DNA from: Profundibacter sp965277155
Lineage (GTDB): Bacteria; Pseudomonadota; Alphaproteobacteria; Rhodobacterales; Rhodobacteraceae
DNA: 64,000 bases
Assembly (NCBI RefSeq): GCF_965277155.1
Contig: NZ_CBDIBV010000010.1
Location: 496,001 to 560,000, forward strand
Direction of reading: 5' to 3'
Under the pieces are notes generated by a model. It had not been told where the DNA came from and did no database searches. It was given only the letters and a program-made list of their open reading frames with translations. Positions 60,491 to 64,000 of the stretch are shown in pieces; position 1 is the first letter of the stretch; each line of letters starts with the position of its first letter. The position numbers and the translations under genes were made by a program.

Positions 60491-60790
60491 TTAAATATTC
60501 CACTCCGAACAATGCCCCTGACAACATCGGGGAAACCTTAAAGAAACCGCAAAATAGGCTCCGATACAGACCCTATTGGTAAACGATTGGCAAGCAAGGG
60601 GAAAGCGGCAGGGCGCAGGTCCGCCCGATTGCCCTTGTTATTATCTACAGGAAAACCGCACCCCATGGCTCCCCTGTTGTTGCCAAAACACGATCTTGCA
60701 CCCACTCGGCTCGCCCTTAAAAACCTCATGACTTGGCTTAGAAAATTGGTCTATAGTGCAGAAAATCAAAACAAATACGGCAAGGCAGGC
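60491..60790. other. 300-bp region between divergent genes
   Basis: It serves as the upstream region for both the 347-aa exported protein (minus) and the DUF484 gene (plus). A frame open from 60587 joins the DUF484 gene, but its 68 extra residues lack conserved character. Nothing else is identified. Confidence 0.4.
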
Positions 60791-61498
60791 ATGACAGACA
60801 CCGCAAAACAGCTGGAAAAACTGCGCGACAAGCTGATCGCGGAACCGCAGGTTATTCTGGACGATCCGGATCTGATGCAGGCCCTGATTGACGCCAAAGA
60901 ATCCAAAATGGGCGAAAATGTCGTGGATCTGCGCGGGCTGGCGATGGAGCGGCTCGAGGCGCGATTGGACCGGCTGGAGGACACCCATCAATCGGTGATT
61001 GCCGCCGCTTACGATAATCTGGCGGGGATGCAACAGGTGCACCGCGCTATATTACGCATGCTGGACCCTGTCGAATTCGATGACTTCCTGCGCAATCTGG
61101 ATGGCGAGGTTGCCGATATTCTGAACGTCCATTGCATCCGGCTGGTGCTGGAAACCGCACAGGATGAAAAAGGCGCGGCCCTCAAACAGCTTGGTGATGT
61201 GTTAAGCGTCGCCGAATCCGGCTTTGTCGAGGCCTATCTGACCGGCGGCAAAAGCACCCATTCGCGGCAAGTCACCCTGCGCCAGATCCAGCCCGACAAT
61301 GCGGCCGTTTATGGCGATGCCGCCAGCAGCATCAAATCCGAAGCCGCGTTGAAGCTGGATTTCGGCCATGGCCGCCTGCCCGGCCTGCTGGTCATGGGGG
61401 CGGACGATCCGCAGCAATTCAAACCCAGTCAGGGCACTGACCTGCTGGCATTCTTTGCCGGTGTGTTCGAGCAAACCATGCGGCGCTGGCTGTCATGA
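60791..61498 (+). CDS. DUF484 family protein
   Basis: The start ATG 60791 (MTDTAKQLEKLRDKLIAEPQ) gives 235 aa. An N-terminal helical segment (VILDDPDLMQALIDA, NVVDLRGLAMERLEARLDRL) and a GAF-like C-terminal domain match DUF484. In Proteobacteria this gene is regularly found directly before xerC, as here with a 4-bp overlap, but the function remains unknown; a link to recombination or cell division is suggested only by the neighbourhood. Confidence 0.9.
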   Translation: MTDTAKQLEKLRDKLIAEPQVILDDPDLMQALIDAKESKMGENVVDLRGLAMERLEARLDRLEDTHQSVIAAAYDNLAGMQQVHRAILRMLDPVEFDDFLRNLDGEVADILNVHCIRLVLETAQDEKGAALKQLGDVLSVAESGFVEAYLTGGKSTHSRQVTLRQIQPDNAAVYGDAASSIKSEAALKLDFGHGRLPGLLVMGADDPQQFKPSQGTDLLAFFAGVFEQTMRRWLS

Positions 61499-62424
61499 CC
61501 CTGAGTGCCATATCCCCTGCCGCGACGGACGCGCTTGCGGAATGGCTGGCCTCGATCAAGGCATTGAACAGTGCCGCCGATAACACCATTGCCGCCTATC
61601 AAACCGATGTTCTGGGCTATCTGGCCTTCATAACGCAGCATTTTGGCGAAGAAACCGGCCTTGCCCCGTTGAAACGGGTGCAGGTGCGCGATGTTCGTGC
61701 CTGGATGGCACATGAACGCGGGCGCGGTGTGTCCGCGCGATCCTTGGCGCGATCCCTGTCTGCCGTGAAATCCTTTTACCGTTGGCTGGCCGAACGCGAA
61801 GGGTTCGATCCCACCGTGATCCTGTCTGCCCGCGCGCCGCGTTTTCAGAAAAAGCTACCCCGCCCGCTGGCCATCGACGCCGCAAAGACGCTGATCGACA
61901 CGGTGGAAATGCAGTCGGGCAAGGAATGGGTCGCGGCCCGCGATGTGGCGGTGATCACCCTGCTGTATGGCTGCGGGTTGCGCATATCCGAGGCCCTTTC
62001 CCTGACCGGTACCGACGCCCCCCTACCCGAGGTGCTGCGCATCACCGGCAAGGGCAACAAGGAACGCATTGTGCCGGTGATTGACGCGGCACGCGTGGCC
62101 GTCAACCGCTACCTGCGCGCCTGCCCGCATCCGCTGGAACCGGACGCCCCGCTGTTTCGCGCCATCCGCGGCGGCCCCTTGCGCCCGCGTGCGATCCAGA
62201 AGGTGATGGAGGCCACCCGTCTGCAACTGGGCCTGCCCGCCACCGCCACCCCGCACGCCCTGCGCCATTCCTTTGCCACCCACCTGCTGGGCGCAGGCGG
62301 GGATTTGCGCGCCATTCAGGAATTGCTGGGCCATGCCTCGCTGTCGACCACGCAGGCCTATACTTCGGTCGATACCGCGCGGTTGATGGAAGTCTATGAA
62401 AAGGCGCATCCGAAGGCGCGGTAG
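61495..62424 (+). CDS. xerC: Tyrosine recombinase XerC
   Basis: This 309-aa protein starts MTLSAISPAATDALAEWLAS. The N-terminal SAM-like core-binding domain (about 1-105) is followed by the catalytic domain with Arg in YGCGLRISEALSL, Lys in GKGNKERIVP, HALRHSFATHLL, the GHASLSTTQ box and the nucleophile Tyr in TTQAYTSV. It resolves chromosome dimers at dif together with XerD. It is in a housekeeping context rather than on a mobile element. Confidence 0.95.
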   Translation: MTLSAISPAATDALAEWLASIKALNSAADNTIAAYQTDVLGYLAFITQHFGEETGLAPLKRVQVRDVRAWMAHERGRGVSARSLARSLSAVKSFYRWLAEREGFDPTVILSARAPRFQKKLPRPLAIDAAKTLIDTVEMQSGKEWVAARDVAVITLLYGCGLRISEALSLTGTDAPLPEVLRITGKGNKERIVPVIDAARVAVNRYLRACPHPLEPDAPLFRAIRGGPLRPRAIQKVMEATRLQLGLPATATPHALRHSFATHLLGAGGDLRAIQELLGHASLSTTQAYTSVDTARLMEVYEKAHPKAR

Positions 62425-62543
62425 CCCTATCATTGACGCAATGCCCCGCCCGCATTACCCTGCCCCTATGACCAAAACAAACGCAACATTCATCACATAT
62501 TACCCGCGCCCTTCATAGGAGCAGCGGCCAAATCTGATGAAAC

Positions 62544-62572
62544 AACCGCCGCTGGGGCGGTTTTGTTGTTTT
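62544..62572 (+). terminator. Intrinsic terminator after xerC
   Basis: AACCGCC (62544-62550) pairs with GGCGGTT (62556-62562), followed by TTGTTGTTTTT. It lies about 120 bp past xerC and 36 bp before the acetyltransferase gene, separating the two. Confidence 0.75.
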
Positions 62573-62607
62573 TGCGCCCTTCGCGGTAACCCTGAAAGGT
62601 GCACCCT

Positions 62608-63096
62608 ATGCCAATCCCGGACCCCACAATCGAGCCCGCGACCAAAGCCGACTTACCCGCCATTCTAGGCATGGCTCAAGCCCTCGCCGCGCATCATGAT
62701 GACACCGCAGCCGTAACGCTGGCCACCTTAACCCGCGATATACTGGGAACGCCCGCGTGGGCACCCACTTTGGTGGCCCGTGCTGAATCCCGCCCCATTG
62801 GCTATGCCACCTTGTGTCCGCTGATCCAGTTGCAATGGGGCGTTCGGGGTATGGAGGTGCACCACCTGTTTGTGCTGCAAGATTGGCGCGGGCGCGGGAT
62901 TGGGCAACGGTTGATCAAGGCCGCGATGAAAACCGCCGCTGATATAGGGTGCGTCTATATGACAGTTGGCACCCATCCTGATAACCACCCCGCACAACGG
63001 CTTTACCAAGCCGCAGGATTCACGCCCCTGCCCGATCGCGGCCCGCGATTCAGCATCCGCCTGAAAGGTCAGGAATCCCCGACCCAAGGCAGTTAA
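62608..63096 (+). CDS. GNAT-family N-acetyltransferase
   Basis: The start ATG 62608 (MPIPDPTIEPATKADLPAIL) gives 162 aa; a GTG three codons earlier is possible. The acetyl-CoA-binding motif A is seen as VHHLFVLQDWRGRGIGQRLI (R/Q-x-x-G-x-G/A type), followed by the beta-bulge strand CVYMTVGTHPDNHPAQRLYQ and the final strand. The substrate (small molecule or protein) cannot be inferred. It is 39 bp before pcs on the same strand. Confidence 0.9.
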   Translation: MPIPDPTIEPATKADLPAILGMAQALAAHHDDTAAVTLATLTRDILGTPAWAPTLVARAESRPIGYATLCPLIQLQWGVRGMEVHHLFVLQDWRGRGIGQRLIKAAMKTAADIGCVYMTVGTHPDNHPAQRLYQAAGFTPLPDRGPRFSIRLKGQESPTQGS

Positions 63097-63135
63097 CTAT
63101 TTACAGCCCCCTGCTTTTTCGTCCATGACGGTTTT

Positions 63136-63837
63136 ATGACCACACGTTTAAGCGCCATATTCGTCCACATGTTCACCGCCACCGGTGCGGTGTTGGCCAT
63201 GTTGGCCATGCTGGCGGCGGTCGATCAGAAATGGGATTTGATGTTCCTGTGGCTGGTGGTTGCGTTTTTCGTGGACGGGATCGACGGGCCTCTGGCGCGC
63301 AAATTCGATGTGAAAACCAACGCGCCCGAAATCGACGGGGTTCTGCTGGATCTGATCATCGACTATCTGACCTATGTGTTCATCCCCGCCTTTGCCCTGT
63401 TCAAATCGGGCCTGCTGCCCAACTGGACCGGCTGGACGATCATCATCATCATCACCTTTGCCAGTGCTTTGTATTTCGCCGATACCCGTATGAAAACCAA
63501 GGATAATTCCTTTTCCGGCTTTCCGGGGTGCTGGAATATGGTGGTGCTGGTGCTGTTCGCGCTACAGCCGAATTACTGGCTGATGCTGGCATTGGTGGTG
63601 GGGCTGTCCATCACCATGTTCGTGCCGCTGAAGTTCGTGCACCCCGTGCGCACGGAACGCTGGCGCGGGGCAACCCTGCCGATGGCGCTGGCGTGGACAT
63701 TTTTTGCCGGCTGGGCGGCGTGGGTCGATTTCCATCCCGAAAGCTGGGCACATTGGGGGCTGGTGGTGACCAGCATCTATCTGATTGGAGCAGGGATTTT
63801 GCAACAAATTATCCCGGCTAAATCCGCGTCAGCATAA
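63136..63837 (+). CDS. pcs: Phosphatidylcholine synthase
   Basis: This 233-aa protein starts MTTRLSAIFVHMFTATGAVL. Eight or so membrane segments are visible, with the CDP-alcohol phosphotransferase signature split over DGIDGPLARKF and EIDGVLLDLIIDYLTYV (DG-x2-AR...G-x3-D-x3-D). It condenses CDP-diacylglycerol with choline in the inner membrane to give phosphatidylcholine. This route is characteristic of Alphaproteobacteria. Its last 20 bp overlap the end of the convergent EamA gene. Confidence 0.93.
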   Translation: MTTRLSAIFVHMFTATGAVLAMLAMLAAVDQKWDLMFLWLVVAFFVDGIDGPLARKFDVKTNAPEIDGVLLDLIIDYLTYVFIPAFALFKSGLLPNWTGWTIIIIITFASALYFADTRMKTKDNSFSGFPGCWNMVVLVLFALQPNYWLMLALVVGLSITMFVPLKFVHPVRTERWRGATLPMALAWTFFAGWAAWVDFHPESWAHWGLVVTSIYLIGAGILQQIIPAKSASA

Positions 63838-64000
63838 CGCCGGCCACGATCAAGGCCGCTGACAAGGCTTTGACCCGCCCCAGTCTTTCGCCAAACAGCA
63901 GCCAGCCGATCAGCACAGCAAACAGGATCGAGGTTTCGCGCAACGCCGCCACCAGTGCAATCGGCGCCTGCGTCATTGCCCAGACCGCAATCGCATAGGC
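63818..64000 (-). CDS. EamA/DMT-superfamily transporter, C-terminal end only
   Basis: Sixty codons enter from the right edge. They read AYAIAVWAMTQAPIALVAAL, RETSILFAVLIGWLLFGERL and ALIVAGVMLTRI before TAG 63820-63818. The pattern of a helix, the RETS-x-LF-A-x-x-G segment with a GE-R-L turn, and the last helix is the end of an EamA repeat. The N-terminal membrane segments lie beyond the window. Confidence 0.88.
   Translation of the reverse strand, partial: AYAIAVWAMTQAPIALVAALRETSILFAVLIGWLLFGERLGRVKALSAALIVAGVMLTRI

Noticed and set aside
61495..62424. Tyrosine recombinase as a phage or island integrase
   Set aside because: It follows DUF484 with a 4-bp overlap and has XerC length and motifs, so it is the housekeeping enzyme.

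Overview
The window looks like a chromosomal segment of an alphaproteobacterium of the Rhodobacterales (Roseobacter group). The evidence is the gene order lptF-lptG-lptD-surA-pdxA-rsmA, the series hom-glpX-(isochorismatase)-recJ, a phosphatidylcholine synthase gene, and alphaproteobacterial families such as DUF4167, a HemK/RF1 pair and a TIGR02281-type aspartic protease. This is a family-level inference; no species is claimed.

Layout. 1-2.3 kb: the end of an IS256-family element that has cut the 5' end off a secreted Gly-rich protein gene, then a second secreted Gly-rich protein and a membrane-anchored LuxR-type regulator. 2.3-10.2 kb: an EnvZ-like kinase, an MBL-fold gene broken by a stop codon, tRNA-Asn, an Lrp regulator, small proteins, ndk, an ABC-F ATPase, marC and an aspartic protease. 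10.2-12 kb: a cytochrome c gene split by an insertion sequence. 12.1-29 kb: mostly housekeeping genes (holC, pepA, lptFGD, surA, pdxA, rsmA, prmC, prfA, mazG), an iron-binding protein and a nucleoside hydrolase, with frameshifts in rsmA and in an agmatinase gene. 32.1-40.9 kb: an IS-dense zone that has broken up a Flp/Tad minor-pilin locus (tadG-tadE-tadE). 41-47 kb: hom, glpX, recJ, tRNA-Glu. 47.4-51 kb: an interrupted 47-codon gene and an H-NOX-like/HNOBA-diguanylate cyclase pair. 51-64 kb: MarR, SulP, a sulfotransferase remnant, proline dehydrogenase, priA, fsa, DUF484-xerC, pcs and the end of an EamA transporter.

Mobile DNA. Five full-length copies (1282 bp each) of one IS5-family element, called IS-A here, are present. 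One of them carries a second IS5-like element, IS-B, nested inside it. A second IS-B copy, one IS3-family element and one partial IS256-family element complete the set. Three IS-A copies have clean 4-bp target duplications (TTAG, TTTA, TAAA). Two do not, and the genes beside those two lack their other halves, so these two copies mark rearrangement junctions.

Taken together, the window combines an intact housekeeping backbone with many broken accessory genes: cytochrome c, tadG, tadE, a sulfotransferase, a 47-aa protein and a Gly-rich secreted protein by IS insertion, and an MBL hydrolase, rsmA and agmatinase by point lesions. That pattern suggests recent IS expansion and relaxed selection, although the two frameshifts could also be sequencing errors. 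The most unusual intact module is the H-NOX-like protein (49995-50588), which has lost the residues that hold heme but is still translationally coupled to an apparently intact HNOBA-GGDEF cyclase.
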